Positions 41,801 to 51,950 of a stretch of 64,000 bases of DNA are shown here, piece by piece. This DNA is from Aculops lycopersici (lineage: Eukaryota; Arthropoda; Arachnida; Trombidiformes; Eriophyidae): contig WNKI01000001.1 of the NCBI GenBank assembly GCA_015350385.1, positions 5,676,476 through 5,740,475 on the forward strand, in the 5' to 3' direction. Below the pieces are notes generated by a model that worked only from the letters and a program-made list of their open reading frames with translations, had not been told where the DNA came from and did no database searches. A program made the position numbers and the translations under genes. Numbering within the stretch: the first letter of the stretch is position 1; each line of letters starts with the position of its first letter.

Positions 41801-42631
41801 TTCAATCCAGAGCAGGATCGTGTTCGTTTTCAGCAGCAACTCGAGCTAGAGAGACGCCAAAAAGAAGAGGCTGACAAACAGAATAGATTCATGATGGAGC
41901 AGAGGATGAAGGCGGAAGAAGAGAAGCAAAGAATCATGGACGAGCTTCAGCAGCAACAAAGGAAACAGAAAGCTGCGGAAACAGAATTAGCCAGACAAGA
42001 GGCTGAACAAGAGAGAATATTGAAGTTGAGTCAGTTGAAACAGCAACAGCTAGCAAAACAACAAGAAGAGTTTAGACAACAGATGCAAAATCAACAACGA
42101 ATCCAGCAACAACAGCAGCAAGAAAAGACTAGACAGCTGCAACAACAACAACAGTCACAACAACAACTCAACTCTATCCAACAACAGCAACAACAGATTG
42201 AACGTGCCAAAAAGGCTGCTCAAACTCAGCAACAAGTACAACAACAGGAACAACAAAGCAGAAAACCAGCCTGGTCAACCGTGTCCAAGCCAGACCAAGA
42301 GCCAGTTTCGCTAGCTACCCTGCAAAAACTCCAAGAAGAGGAGAAGGAACGCGAGAGACAGCGTCAGATTCAGCAGCAGCTTCAATCTAACCAAAGCCAA
42401 CAGCAGATTCAACAGCAGCTAGCTCGCCAGATGACTTGGGCTAGTGCTGCTCAACAACCTAAAGTTGCACCGGTGAAGACATTGGCTGAGATACAAAAGG
42501 AGGAGGAGGAACGACTGGCCAAGGAAAAACAGAAGAATAAGACCAAAGTACAACCGACCATACCGAATGCTGGTGTTTGGAACAACGCAGCTAGCCATCT
42601 AAGTTGGAAGAATCCACCTGCGGACTCATGA
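38888..42631 (+). CDS. GIGYF: GIGYF (GYF-domain translational repressor)
   Basis: An intronless gene of 1,247 residues, similar in size to animal GIGYF1/2. Near residue 115 it has DYRYGREEMLALF, the Y-x-Y-x4-L motif that binds the cap protein 4EHP. Two copies of a block with RRDSLPEWSMADPL and GSFDASGAF lie about 111 residues apart (near 510 and 620); in the family this block is associated with binding of the RNA helicase DDX6. The GYF domain is at about 710-770 (WFYRD...GPFSTTEMFEWYKAGYF). The C-terminal 450 residues are Gln-rich helices and polyGln tracts, ending VWNNAASHLSWKNPP. The protein is expected to repress translation and promote mRNA decay in the cytoplasm. A poly(A) signal lies 303 bases past the stop. 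Confidence 0.92.
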   Translation: MSGTIMKFGPQWIRTLTDGAAPNPTTTSTTTNNNNPTSNASASVAAVVANNISNSSSGSNLNNLANIGNHHHHHHRSSINSNNSIGNNHHHNNINSSTNANSSSLPSNNKCKLPDYRYGREEMLALFEADMEPPEELKKYTGLYVEKPRMPMAMTQMTEDEIKLSTKNWNSEVVLRSSSKAAGGVQVPGGTTGIAGGPGTGTVGGGGRDPGSLGVMGDRDSRQMSERGNASSGMTAAGILSSSPRGPPGSLARIPLEQRGLLSSLGARPSGIRNLIGRNPNLYMRSQSHDEDGAEGDGTTTGATAGGFETRFGAGLPGQPRQPNSLRARFENSSRVPAGVSGGAAAGGTKTIDIKTGNPIDGEPGSEQRRSVFDRPLPASKYGTSAEDRSIRKDINGRPIQANDWRSREWSGAPDGRGPKMTSEDRSWRSTRSGAPTDDWRSNNNSTNAPSSWYTKADDQRNSVRGPGPQNQENLNPSFGGKPDPTRKPSGEERQDEDGQDGTSGRHRRDSLPEWSMADPLPGDKIGSFDASGAFRETVRPTSNNNASSMFNRTDDAGLHSNLREAAQKQQQQQGNLNPGFKQGKPEAQTRPGIATTNQQERPGHDEDEDILGASSRRRRDSLPEWSMADPLSGDKIGSFDASGAFRETARAGNALSNKERSNQQQQEQPSTFDMKSVAAAVDSTFDSNQQQQQQQQQKPIFLPFNHEDSQQWFYRDTQSVVQGPFSTTEMFEWYKAGYFVKELLVRRACDEIFYPLGEVIKMWDRIPFAPIPMNVPPPPPITGQMLLQFRAMTKQLELATLSSQGQIPPNAFGLAHPGAATVLLREPAALLQQQQQQQVHQVLAPTSLSQVSVTNSEQQQAGIRQILEAARQHDQQSLVQQQQQQQQQRAGPQANAVDQNEMQTQLRQLLAQLKDREGFANLNAQEQQEVLVRQFVAARGAMPGVGGLAQDREQAAMLQQRAQMIPFLPFFNPEQDRVRFQQQLELERRQKEEADKQNRFMMEQRMKAEEEKQRIMDELQQQQRKQKAAETELARQEAEQERILKLSQLKQQQLAKQQEEFRQQMQNQQRIQQQQQQEKTRQLQQQQQSQQQLNSIQQQQQQIERAKKAAQTQQQVQQQEQQSRKPAWSTVSKPDQEPVSLATLQKLQEEEKERERQRQIQQQLQSNQSQQQIQQQLARQMTWASAAQQPKVAPVKTLAEIQKEEEERLAKEKQKNKTKVQPTIPNAGVWNNAASHLSWKNPPADS

Positions 42632-42933
42632 GCGGAAATAGATATTTCACTCAAAGGAGGAGAAGATTGATACCTACATAGTTTAGTGGATCTGAAGTGG
42701 CGACAAATTTATCGTTTAATTTGATTTTGTATGGACTCTTTTAAGGCCATAATACCGATATTAGTTGATCAGTACAAGATGCAAAAGTTTGTGAAGTGCG
42801 CGTAAGTGTGAGAAGAAAAGTTAATTATAATCTAGTTGTCTAAGTAACCAGATTGCTTATGTGAAATTGCCCTAGCGATAATGTGACTATTTTGCATGAA
42901 AATCCACAAGGTGGGGCATCATCGTTGGTTTTG

Positions 42934-42939
42934 AATAAA
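42934..42939 (+). terminator. Poly(A) signal of GIGYF
   Basis: AATAAA 303 bases downstream of the TGA stop. Confidence 0.6.
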
Positions 42940-43285
42940 AACTCATCTTCAATCACCATAAATTTTATTGTTTTCTTGCCTCATCATGTTTAGATCGAAA
43001 GGGTGATATCTGCACCTCAACCACCACCTGTTGCGTAAGACAGCGATTGTTGGACGACGCAGCGCACTTTTCTGGTAAGCCCGACAGGTTTCATCGCATC
43101 TCTTGCTGTTAACTTATCCTAGCTATAATCTTGTAGACTGGGCGTCAAATTTGAGCTCGCACAGCAACAAGACAATTGTAGAAGCGGTCTCATTTGTCAT
43201 TAGGTTTTTGTAGGTTAAACTTTTATTTAAATTATTATAATTGTCGGTAATTTAATGTAGCACTCATAGAAGATAGAACGATATA

Positions 43286-43313
43286 TAGATAGATAGATAG
43301 ATAGATAGATAGA
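43286..43313. repeat. (TAGA)n microsatellite
   Basis: About seven tandem TAGA units, 150 bases upstream of the ABCB start codon. Confidence 0.9.
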
Positions 43314-43466
43314 AGGACATCATCAACTTTCACACAACCCTTTGTCCACCACGACACAATATTCATCTAATCACGTACTAATAAGTAGAGTACTACCCGT
43401 CAAGTCATCCTCATAAAGCGAGAGAGGGATAAAGGGGCACAAGCTAGCTTTAGCAAGATAGTGGTC

Positions 43467-46400
43467 ATGGCGGCGCCAGTGCCCTTCCTCCAATTGTTTA
43501 GATATGCCTCCACGGAGGATTTGATGTTACTAGGTATAGCAAATTTGTTTATATTATACTCCTCATTCAACATTCCCTTAGTTAATATTGTTTATGGTAT
43601 GATGATGCGAGAGATGAATGATTATGTAGCTAGGAGAGCTCAGTTTTCACCCGAGGGTTTACGCCAAGACTCATACATAAGCCCGAGCAATGTAACCACT
43701 ACCACGACAACCATGTCTCCGATGACTTTAGTAACGGAAGCGGCAAGTACGGCGGCAAGTTTAGTGGCCGCCAGTAATCACACGGTCTACCCACCGGCAA
43801 CAACACCAGTTCACTGGAATGGAACCTTCCACGATGCTCAGGTGGTTTTCATGGACAACTCATACAGATTATGCATGATAGTTATTCTCTTTGGACTCAC
43901 CCGATTCATCGCCCTCTATTTGGCCTTGTTGTTCTTTAGTCAAGCCGCTTCCAATCAAGCCAAACGAGTGAAGGCTCTATTCTTTAGGTCACTCCTTCGC
44001 CAGGAGGTCGCTTGGTTTGAGCGAAATCGAACAGGTGACTTTGCTATCAGGATCACCTCTGACTTGAGCAAATTTGAAGACGGAATTGGTGAGAAGATTG
44101 CGCTTTGTTTGAACGCCCTATTTGCCTGGATTTCATCCCTGGTCAGCTCCTTCTATTACGGATGGGAGTTGACTTTGGTTTGTTTAGTCCTTGTGCCATT
44201 GACCATTTTCACAACCACAGCCATTGCGGAATTTCAAGCCAGTTACTCAATTAAGGAGAGTTCAGCGTTGAGTCGAGCATTTAATGTTTGCCATGAGGTT
44301 ATATCTTCAATTAGAACTGTGCTCTCGTATTCCGGTGAGAGGAAGGAGGCCCAGAGGTTTAAAAAGGGATTGGATAGTGCCTACAAGTATGGTTTACGGC
44401 GTAACATGTTTGCCGGTTTAAATTTAGGTTTCACCTGGATGTCTGGTTACTTGGGATTCGCCATTTGCCTTCTTTATAGTACCAAATTTTACAAACCCGA
44501 ATATTATGGCAGCTACGATGAAGCTCATATTATAACCATTCTATGGAGTGCCGCTGGTTGCGTGTTTTTGCTAAACAGAATGATGCCGTTTATTGAGATT
44601 ATCCAAATGGCTCGAGGATCGGCGAGCAACCTGTTTGCTGTTATCGAGAGACAGTCGCAAATTGACGTAACCTCGACCGAAGGATTGGCGCCAACTCATC
44701 TGGAGGCCAATGTCAAATTTGAGAATGTCTTCTTCACTTACCCCAACAGCCAGTCGCAGAGTTCGGAGCCGCCACCACCAGAGCCACTTGTGAAGCAAAA
44801 GAAGTCACCAACAGGAGTTCCAGTGGGTCAGTTGATTGAGACAACGAGTGAGAATGATGACAGCAAGAGCAGTCGAGGAAATTCCCTACTAACAGTTGAA
44901 GGCGAGACTCAGGAGTCGACAGGTAGTAGAAGTAGTATTGGTGCGACTGCAAGTATAGGCACTGATGCAAGTGGTCATGAGGATGATGAGGATACTAACG
45001 ACGAGGAGACAGACAGATGTACAATCAGAAACATGTCGATGGAGGTGAAGTCTGGCCAGACCATCGCTTTAGTGGGTCCAAGCGGAAGTGGCAAGAGCAC
45101 GGCCTTAGCATTACTTCAAAGATTCTACGACATCGACGAGGGATCAATCACGTTAGGTGGCCACAAGCTTTGCGATTTAAATCTCGCCTGGCTAAGGGGC
45201 CAATTTGGTGTTGTTACACAGGAGCCGGTTTTGTTTGACATGTCAATTGCGGAAAACATTCGTTTGGGCGCCAAGCCGGGCCAATCGGTGTCGGATTATG
45301 ACATTGAGCAGGCCGCCAGAAGTGCAAATGCCCATGCCTTTATATCGCGCCTACCTCAGGGTTACGAGACTCGAGCTGGAGCCCGTGGTGTTCAATTGAG
45401 TGGAGGGCAGAAGCAAAGAATCGCCATAGCTCGTGCTTTGGTTAGACAGCCCAAAATACTGCTCCTCGATGAGGCCACTTCCGCTTTGGATTTGGAAAGC
45501 GAGTCAATTGTGCAGAAGGCATTGGATCAAGCGAGGATTGGTCGCACCACGTTCATTGTCGCTCATCGTTTGTCGACCGTCAAGAACGCGGACAAAATAA
45601 TCGTCTTTGACAAGGGAACAATAGTTGAGATGGGAACACACGAGCAATTGCTCCAAAATCGTGGCTTATATTACCAAATAAATGCCCAGCAACGTCAAGG
45701 CATCGACCTGTTGCCGCCCACTCGGCGGGGCAGTCAAGTTGGTTGCGTTGGTCCCGGCGGTTTGGTGTTGGCTACAAATCCCCCAATCAACGCCGACCAC
45801 TTGGGTCTACATACGCGCGAGTCGAGATCTTTGAGCATCTATAGCACAACGGGAAAGTATGCGACAGGTGGCTTTGGCGGCGCCGGTCATGGTGGCAACG
45901 GCGAGGGTGTCGATAATGGGGGCAGTTGCGTTGTTGAACCGGCGCACAGATATACCGACGACGATGATTATTATAACCGCAACGAGGAGGAGGAAGAGGA
46001 GGAAAGCGATATGAGCGGACCAATTAGGGCTTATGTTAGAGAGGACGAGACTGCAAGTTTATTAGATGGCGAGTCAACATTGAATATAATCAATAGCAAG
46101 GGCGAGAAGGTACATGGCACTAGTAATCTATCAATTTGGCGCGTGTTGAAATTTATCAAGCCAGATTTTACCTGTTCAACTATTGGTGTTGTAACCTCAC
46201 TGTTAATGGGATTGTGCATTCCAATCAGCGCCATGATTATTGGTGACATTGCAACCATATTTGCAACCGACGACCCGGCAGAGATACGACAGGGCCTCTA
46301 CTCGCATGGGCTCCTTTATACTGGTTTGGCAATCTTTGCGTTCGTTGTCTCATTCATACAGGTGTTGTCGTTTGGAATCGCGGGCGAGAAGATTGGCATT

Positions 46401-48104
46401 GCGTTACGTCTTAGAGGCTTTCAGGCAATTATGCGTCGCGATTTAACATGGTTTGATCAAAAGCGAAATAATCCAGGATCCATTTGTGCCCGACTAGCTA
46501 GTGATGTGGGAAATGTTCAAAGTATTACAGGCAATAGGACGGCGGTTATATTTCAATCAATCAGCATACTGGTCAGTACATTCATCTTTGCCATTTACTT
46601 TAATCCAAAATTTAGCTCCATTTGCGCCATGTTCGTTGCAATCCTACTAATATCCACTGTAATGCAAGCGAGATTTGCCGGCAAATTGGCGGTTGCTAAT
46701 CGAGGCTTTGACTCGCAAGTTGGCAAAATCGTTCTCGAAAGCTCGGCCAATATTAAGACACTTGTTAGTCTTCACCAGGAGGGACACTTTATTGATAGGT
46801 GCGAGCAATTGCTACTCAAAGACAGACGCTCTAGAAGTTTAGACAATCATCTTAGATTATCGTTGGAAAGTTTCAAATATGCAATGACAGCCATAAGCAA
46901 GGGCTCATCATTTTACTTCGCAGCCCAGATGTTACTTCGTGATGAGATTAGTATTGACGTCATCTTCAAATTAATCGAAATTATTCTCTACGGTCTAACG
47001 GAGGCTTCAAAGAGTTTGATATTTTTATCGGATTTGGAGAAAGCTCGGCGTGGTACACAGAATTTATACAAGCTTATTTACCACAACTCGTCGTCGTCGT
47101 CGTCGTCTTTGGGATACACAGGTAAAGGTGGTTGCAATAGAAGTAACAGTGGCAGCAACGACGGAAAGACAGGTAAAGGTGGCGGCTATGGTAAACTAAA
47201 CTGCAAACTTGGAGACAAACTAGAAGTTGCCGTTATTGGTGGCGATGATTTCAATTGCAATGATAACAACAACTCGATATTAGCGGCGGCGACGGCGGCA
47301 GCAAAATCAACAAAAACAACAGGAGCAGCAACTGGTGGTTGTTTTAATCTACCCAAATGCGAGGGTGGAATTCAGTTTGATAGTGTTCGTTTCCACTACC
47401 CAAGTCGTCCAGACGCTTGCGTTTTACGCTCCCTTAGCGTCGATATTCCTGCAGGTAAGAGCATTGCTCTTGTTGGCCGATCTGGTTGCGGCAAGTCAAC
47501 TATTGTTCAGCTATTGGAGCGCTTTTATGACCATTCCATGGGCGAGATTTTATTGGATGGATTAAATTTGCAAAAGTTGCCAATTGAATGGGTGAGGCGC
47601 CAAATTGCACTTGTTAGCCAGGAGCCAACACTATTGAGCTACTCAATCGGCGACAACATTCGCTATGGTGACAACTCGCGCGAGGTTCAATTCGACGAGG
47701 TGGTTAGAGCGGCACAGGTGGCTAATATACACGAATTTATAATGAGTTTACCTGATGGTTATGATACTCAATTAAGTGAATCAAATAGTGTCCAACTAAG
47801 TGGGGGCCAGAAGCAACGTATTGCCATTGCCCGAGCTCTCGTTCGTCAGGCGCCAATTTTAGTCTTTGACGAGGCAACCTCGGCACTTGACACGAAAAGC
47901 GAGCATATCGTTCAAGAGGCACTAGATCGGGCTAGAGCCGGTAAGACATCGATTATAATAGCCCATCGTTTATCTACAATCAAGTCGGCCGATCGCATTG
48001 TGGTGCTCAAGAATGGAGTTGTTGTGGAACAGGGAAGTCACCAGGAGCTTTTGGACAAACGAGGCGAGTACTACTGTTTGTACAAAACCCAGTCAAAGTT
48101 GTAA
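43467..48104 (+). CDS. ABCB full transporter (P-glycoprotein/MDR type)
   Basis: An open frame of 1,545 residues from the ATG at 43467 (a GTG two codons earlier is not a start). It has two repeats of transmembrane domain plus nucleotide-binding domain. NBD1: Walker A GPSGSGKST near 537, signature LSGGQKQRIAIARAL, Walker B ILLLDEATSALD. NBD2: Walker A GRSGCGKST near 1338, signature LSGGQKQ and ILVFDEATSALD. Both sites keep the catalytic Glu, so both should hydrolyse ATP. Proteins of this type export hydrophobic compounds across the plasma membrane. It is about 260 residues longer than typical P-glycoprotein because of a Thr/Ser-rich first extracellular loop, an acidic insertion of about 90 residues before Walker A of NBD1, and Gly/Asn/Glu-rich linkers between the halves and before NBD2. 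The stop overlaps a poly(A) signal (TAATAAA), and possible extra exons follow. Confidence 0.93.
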   Translation: MAAPVPFLQLFRYASTEDLMLLGIANLFILYSSFNIPLVNIVYGMMMREMNDYVARRAQFSPEGLRQDSYISPSNVTTTTTTMSPMTLVTEAASTAASLVAASNHTVYPPATTPVHWNGTFHDAQVVFMDNSYRLCMIVILFGLTRFIALYLALLFFSQAASNQAKRVKALFFRSLLRQEVAWFERNRTGDFAIRITSDLSKFEDGIGEKIALCLNALFAWISSLVSSFYYGWELTLVCLVLVPLTIFTTTAIAEFQASYSIKESSALSRAFNVCHEVISSIRTVLSYSGERKEAQRFKKGLDSAYKYGLRRNMFAGLNLGFTWMSGYLGFAICLLYSTKFYKPEYYGSYDEAHIITILWSAAGCVFLLNRMMPFIEIIQMARGSASNLFAVIERQSQIDVTSTEGLAPTHLEANVKFENVFFTYPNSQSQSSEPPPPEPLVKQKKSPTGVPVGQLIETTSENDDSKSSRGNSLLTVEGETQESTGSRSSIGATASIGTDASGHEDDEDTNDEETDRCTIRNMSMEVKSGQTIALVGPSGSGKSTALALLQRFYDIDEGSITLGGHKLCDLNLAWLRGQFGVVTQEPVLFDMSIAENIRLGAKPGQSVSDYDIEQAARSANAHAFISRLPQGYETRAGARGVQLSGGQKQRIAIARALVRQPKILLLDEATSALDLESESIVQKALDQARIGRTTFIVAHRLSTVKNADKIIVFDKGTIVEMGTHEQLLQNRGLYYQINAQQRQGIDLLPPTRRGSQVGCVGPGGLVLATNPPINADHLGLHTRESRSLSIYSTTGKYATGGFGGAGHGGNGEGVDNGGSCVVEPAHRYTDDDDYYNRNEEEEEEESDMSGPIRAYVREDETASLLDGESTLNIINSKGEKVHGTSNLSIWRVLKFIKPDFTCSTIGVVTSLLMGLCIPISAMIIGDIATIFATDDPAEIRQGLYSHGLLYTGLAIFAFVVSFIQVLSFGIAGEKIGIALRLRGFQAIMRRDLTWFDQKRNNPGSICARLASDVGNVQSITGNRTAVIFQSISILVSTFIFAIYFNPKFSSICAMFVAILLISTVMQARFAGKLAVANRGFDSQVGKIVLESSANIKTLVSLHQEGHFIDRCEQLLLKDRRSRSLDNHLRLSLESFKYAMTAISKGSSFYFAAQMLLRDEISIDVIFKLIEIILYGLTEASKSLIFLSDLEKARRGTQNLYKLIYHNSSSSSSSLGYTGKGGCNRSNSGSNDGKTGKGGGYGKLNCKLGDKLEVAVIGGDDFNCNDNNNSILAAATAAAKSTKTTGAATGGCFNLPKCEGGIQFDSVRFHYPSRPDACVLRSLSVDIPAGKSIALVGRSGCGKSTIVQLLERFYDHSMGEILLDGLNLQKLPIEWVRRQIALVSQEPTLLSYSIGDNIRYGDNSREVQFDEVVRAAQVANIHEFIMSLPDGYDTQLSESNSVQLSGGQKQRIAIARALVRQAPILVFDEATSALDTKSEHIVQEALDRARAGKTSIIIAHRLSTIKSADRIVVLKNGVVVEQGSHQELLDKRGEYYCLYKTQSKL

Positions 48105-48108
48105 TAAA
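48103..48108 (+). terminator. Poly(A) signal overlapping the ABCB stop codon
   Basis: AATAAA begins inside the TAA stop of ABCB. If used, the 3' UTR would be only 15-30 bases. Confidence 0.4.
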
Positions 48109-48135
48109 TTATTCTATCTATTCTCTTGATTTCAG

Positions 48136-48468
48136 TCCCCCAGAGCTCCAAGTATATGAAGAGTTGCTTGCCAACGTGGTAGCCGCCGAGCTTTCGCCGT
48201 CGCCACCTGTTGCCTGTCATGTTGTGCACGACAGCGGTGTAACTGGCGCTACAGCAACAGCAATAGCAACTACAACATCATCATCAACAACAACAACAGG
48301 TAAAGTTGTTTCTGTTTATCTTCCTCTATGTTAGGCTCACATTAACATGATTAACATTAACATTAAATCAACGAAAATCGAATGAACCAAGTTGTGTATT
48401 TAACTCTTTCAGCTCCCCCTTCTCTCAACTACTTCTTAAACTTAGCTGGTTGGAATCTTGGAAGTTGA
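48136..48468 (+). other. Possible spliced 3' exons after ABCB
   Basis: Two candidate exons: 48136..48300, between a strong acceptor (TTGATTTCAG) and a donor (AACAG|GTAAAG), and 48413..48468, from an acceptor (CTCTTTCAG) to a TGA. They read in one continuous frame of about 73 codons, starting SPPELQVYEELLANVV after the junction and ending FLNLAGWNLGS. The frame is also in phase with ABCB if a 35-bp intron (48101..48135, GT...AG) removed the ABCB stop codon, which would give an alternative C-terminal tail. A 35-bp intron is extremely short. The exons may instead belong to another transcript or be chance. Confidence 0.35.
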
Positions 48469-51301
48469 AAACTTTTAGTCAAACTTTTATTCAATCACTC
48501 GATTTAGTAAACGGGAGTCTACTGAACTAAGCCAAGAATCCATATAAGCGATTCCGATGACCGCAAAGTGACTGCTATCAGCTCTACCTTTACAACGATC
48601 GGCAACTTGACTGCTTAAGCTTATCCAACACCACTAGCAGCAATAACGACAGTCTATCATGTTGCATGCTCCTCTCAGGTGGGATGGTAGTTTTGCAAAA
48701 ATCAAACAAGTAGCAACAGTTAGAACATTCGGAGTTCAGCGGCCACTTGGTTAAAAGCGACCACTTCGATCGTTTCTCATCGTCTGCCAGTCAACCAACA
48801 AAGTCGAGGGGAAGCGGGGGGATAATTTTCCTGTTCAAGGTCAGAATGTCGCTCACCTGCAGCGGCGAGAAGCCGGGAGGATCCCGACGCTGTGACGCTC
48901 CCCGACCATCTCAAACATATACTCGCTCGCTTAGTCACTTACTCACTCACTCCCTCCCTCCCTTGCAAGGTGGTTGTTAATAAGCGAGAAAGAGAGCGTG
49001 CTAACGGTTAGTTACTGCCACAGGTGCAAACACGTGCTTGTTGGCTGCTTCTTGTGAGTCGAGCTTGACAAGATAGCTGCCCGGACTGGTAAGCTCGACT
49101 GGATCCATTGGGGGTTTTCACTCTGCGTAGAGGTACTTCCAATTCTGACTTCAACACGCAAGCCAAGCTTCCACATGATCAAGATCGAAGAGGTAAATGG
49201 AGCACCAGCACGAGGTGCGCTCTGGTTGTTGGGGGGAATGCACCAACTGTCGTCGTCGTGGTATTTTATGTTAAAAAGAGAGTGAGAGAAAGAAAGAGAA
49301 AAAACGAGATCACCGCCAAATAACCACCTGATGAATGTGTTCGGCTTAGTAGACAAAATGCGAGCAATCTTTATACCCTGCGACAACGGCGCCGATGGCG
49401 ACGATAGTGGTTACCGCTAGCCCGCGGCTATGACGATGCTGCTGCTGCTGCTGCCGCCACTACTAATAAGCTGCCAACAAGAGCCTACAAATTTCAATCA
49501 TTCTGAGCAGCTACTTTGAGAAGCTTGGATAGATGTACAGCAATGGTAACAAGTCGACGAGTTAAAGAGTCGACTCACGCTGACTCGCCGACTTGTTGCT
49601 AATAATGCCGCCACCGCCGTCGCTGCCACCAGAGTGTGAATAACATGAATGAATATAACTAGAGGACTACTTGACTGCTAACACTAAACTCAAGCCAACT
49701 AACATTAGCAGCGACGAGCTTGCTAGTTGAAGCTAATTGAACACAGGAAGCCAGCGCTTGTTTATGGTATGGAGTTGAGATTTTAAGACGCGCGACTCTC
49801 GTGAACGATGAATGAGCGAGTCAACAATTTGGCTTCCCTCCATTCTGTCCCATTGGTTTCTATTTGCGGCTAGAGCTTTAGCCTCTCGGTGGTAGCGTTA
49901 GTTGTTGGTTGATCGATTTAAACGAGCAGTACTAGCAGCAGCAGCAGCAACGGCAACAGGTGAGTGCAAAAACAGCAAATGGCAAAGCGACGCGGCGCCG
50001 CCGCCGACTCGTCTCAAGTCGCTCGCCTGTTGCTCGTTCGTTCCTTCGTTCTCTTGAACCGCAACGCAAGCCAACTAGCCAGCGAGCAGTAGTACGAACG
50101 AACGAACGCTCGCTTAGTCATTGACCTTGAACATGAAAATTTTTAGCTTGGGTTCACCCAGAGCGCAACTTGTTGCACGCTGTCTAGATACTATCGGTTG
50201 GCAAGCTAACGGTTGTGGCTGCGAGCTTGTGTATGTGTACTGGTGTGTGCGCGCGAGTTTTTGTGTGCGAGCGGCCGAGCGGTGCGATTGTTTTGGTTCG
50301 AGAAGATTCGGTGCGCGCCAAAACTGCTATAGTTATATTGGTGTGTCTTTACATTGCACTGCTGTGTTGGTTTCTCGATAGCAGTTCTGGGACAGTGCGC
50401 GACCGCAAGTAGAGAGCGCGTCACCAGAAACGCGTGCCGCTGACGTTTCCTCGATACGTCTCGGTATTTCCGTCGAATGGTTGGCGACCACTTGTTGCCA
50501 GCGTTGTCATTTTTGCCACCATAAATGTACATGTTTCCTCCTCCTTCGGTGCAACCTCAAGTTGTCGCTGGAGACAATGAAGCTATTGTCGATACTCCAA
50601 TCGATTGATTCCTATTCAATTGGATTCAATTGAATTCAATTATCAACACCATCATCATTTCCGTTTAAACTAAAATCTATCTCTAATAGTAGCGACTTCC
50701 AATTCGCAACACTAAAGCGAAAGCAATGAGCATATTGACAACAAAGACCACAATGCTCGACATTGAACTTGACTAGTTTGGATTTAAATTTGAGAATTTC
50801 GACTTGTTTCCATTTTGTCGATTATTTGAACTACCGGCCTAGAGCAGCAAGTTGGCTACTTTAGTGAGTTTTTGGGTGAGAGAGCAAAAGTTTAAATGAG
50901 CACTTTCCTATTCACAAGGAGAGAAAAGTCTGAATAAATCGACCTCCTCGGTCGTCGTCATTATACAGCGACAACGACGTCAGCGAAGCGAGCAAAGTGA
51001 AGACTCCAGTCTCACTCATTCCTTTCTTCCACTTCCATTTCCGACGAAGGCGACGACGACTACGATGATCATCTCAAATTGTGTTGAGCGAGCAAGAGGG
51101 GGGGGGGGATAGAGAGCGAGCAGTGATTAGAGCTCGTCAGTGGTCTCAAATTAGATGTACCTGTGGAAGCGAATGAGCGATCGACTTGCGAATGGCAGGT
51201 AAAACAGTAATAACAACAACACCAGCGACAATAACAACACAAGTCTAGTCTGGCATATGAAACACGACGCCGGTGTCAAATCAAAGTGGAGAGTTGGAAG
51301 C

Positions 51302-51302
<1 letters not shown>

Positions 51303-51335
<33 letters not shown>
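51303..51335. repeat. (GA)n microsatellite, left of second gap
   Basis: About 16 GA units end 16 bases before the gap. The right flank of the gap is a CT tract (51914-51950), in the opposite sense, so the missing piece may contain an inversion point between two purine/pyrimidine tracts. Confidence 0.85.
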
Positions 51336-51336
<1 letters not shown>

Positions 51337-51351
51337 GAGGAGACGAATAGG

Positions 51352-51908
51352 NNNNNNNNNNNNNNNNNNNNNNNNNNNNNNNNNNNNNNNNNNNNNNNNN
51401 NNNNNNNNNNNNNNNNNNNNNNNNNNNNNNNNNNNNNNNNNNNNNNNNNNNNNNNNNNNNNNNNNNNNNNNNNNNNNNNNNNNNNNNNNNNNNNNNNNNN
51501 NNNNNNNNNNNNNNNNNNNNNNNNNNNNNNNNNNNNNNNNNNNNNNNNNNNNNNNNNNNNNNNNNNNNNNNNNNNNNNNNNNNNNNNNNNNNNNNNNNNN
51601 NNNNNNNNNNNNNNNNNNNNNNNNNNNNNNNNNNNNNNNNNNNNNNNNNNNNNNNNNNNNNNNNNNNNNNNNNNNNNNNNNNNNNNNNNNNNNNNNNNNN
51701 NNNNNNNNNNNNNNNNNNNNNNNNNNNNNNNNNNNNNNNNNNNNNNNNNNNNNNNNNNNNNNNNNNNNNNNNNNNNNNNNNNNNNNNNNNNNNNNNNNNN
51801 NNNNNNNNNNNNNNNNNNNNNNNNNNNNNNNNNNNNNNNNNNNNNNNNNNNNNNNNNNNNNNNNNNNNNNNNNNNNNNNNNNNNNNNNNNNNNNNNNNNN
51901 NNNNNNNN
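51352..51908. other. Assembly gap (557 Ns)
   Basis: Unknown bases, nearly the same length as the first gap (559) and again at a GA/CT repeat. The size is probably an estimate from scaffolding. Confidence 0.99.
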
Positions 51909-51913
51909 TCGTC

Positions 51914-51950
51914 GCTCTCTCTCCTCCTCTCTCTCTCTCTCTCTCTCTCT
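51914..51950. repeat. (CT)n microsatellite, right of second gap
   Basis: A CT-rich tract with a few CCT interruptions directly after the gap. Confidence 0.85.

Larger units (their letters stand above)
42632..43466. other. GIGYF 3' UTR and ABCB upstream region
   Basis: This contains the GIGYF poly(A) signal and, just before ABCB, a TAGA tetranucleotide array. No gene is seen. The spacer between the two same-strand genes is about 0.8 kb. Confidence 0.6.
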
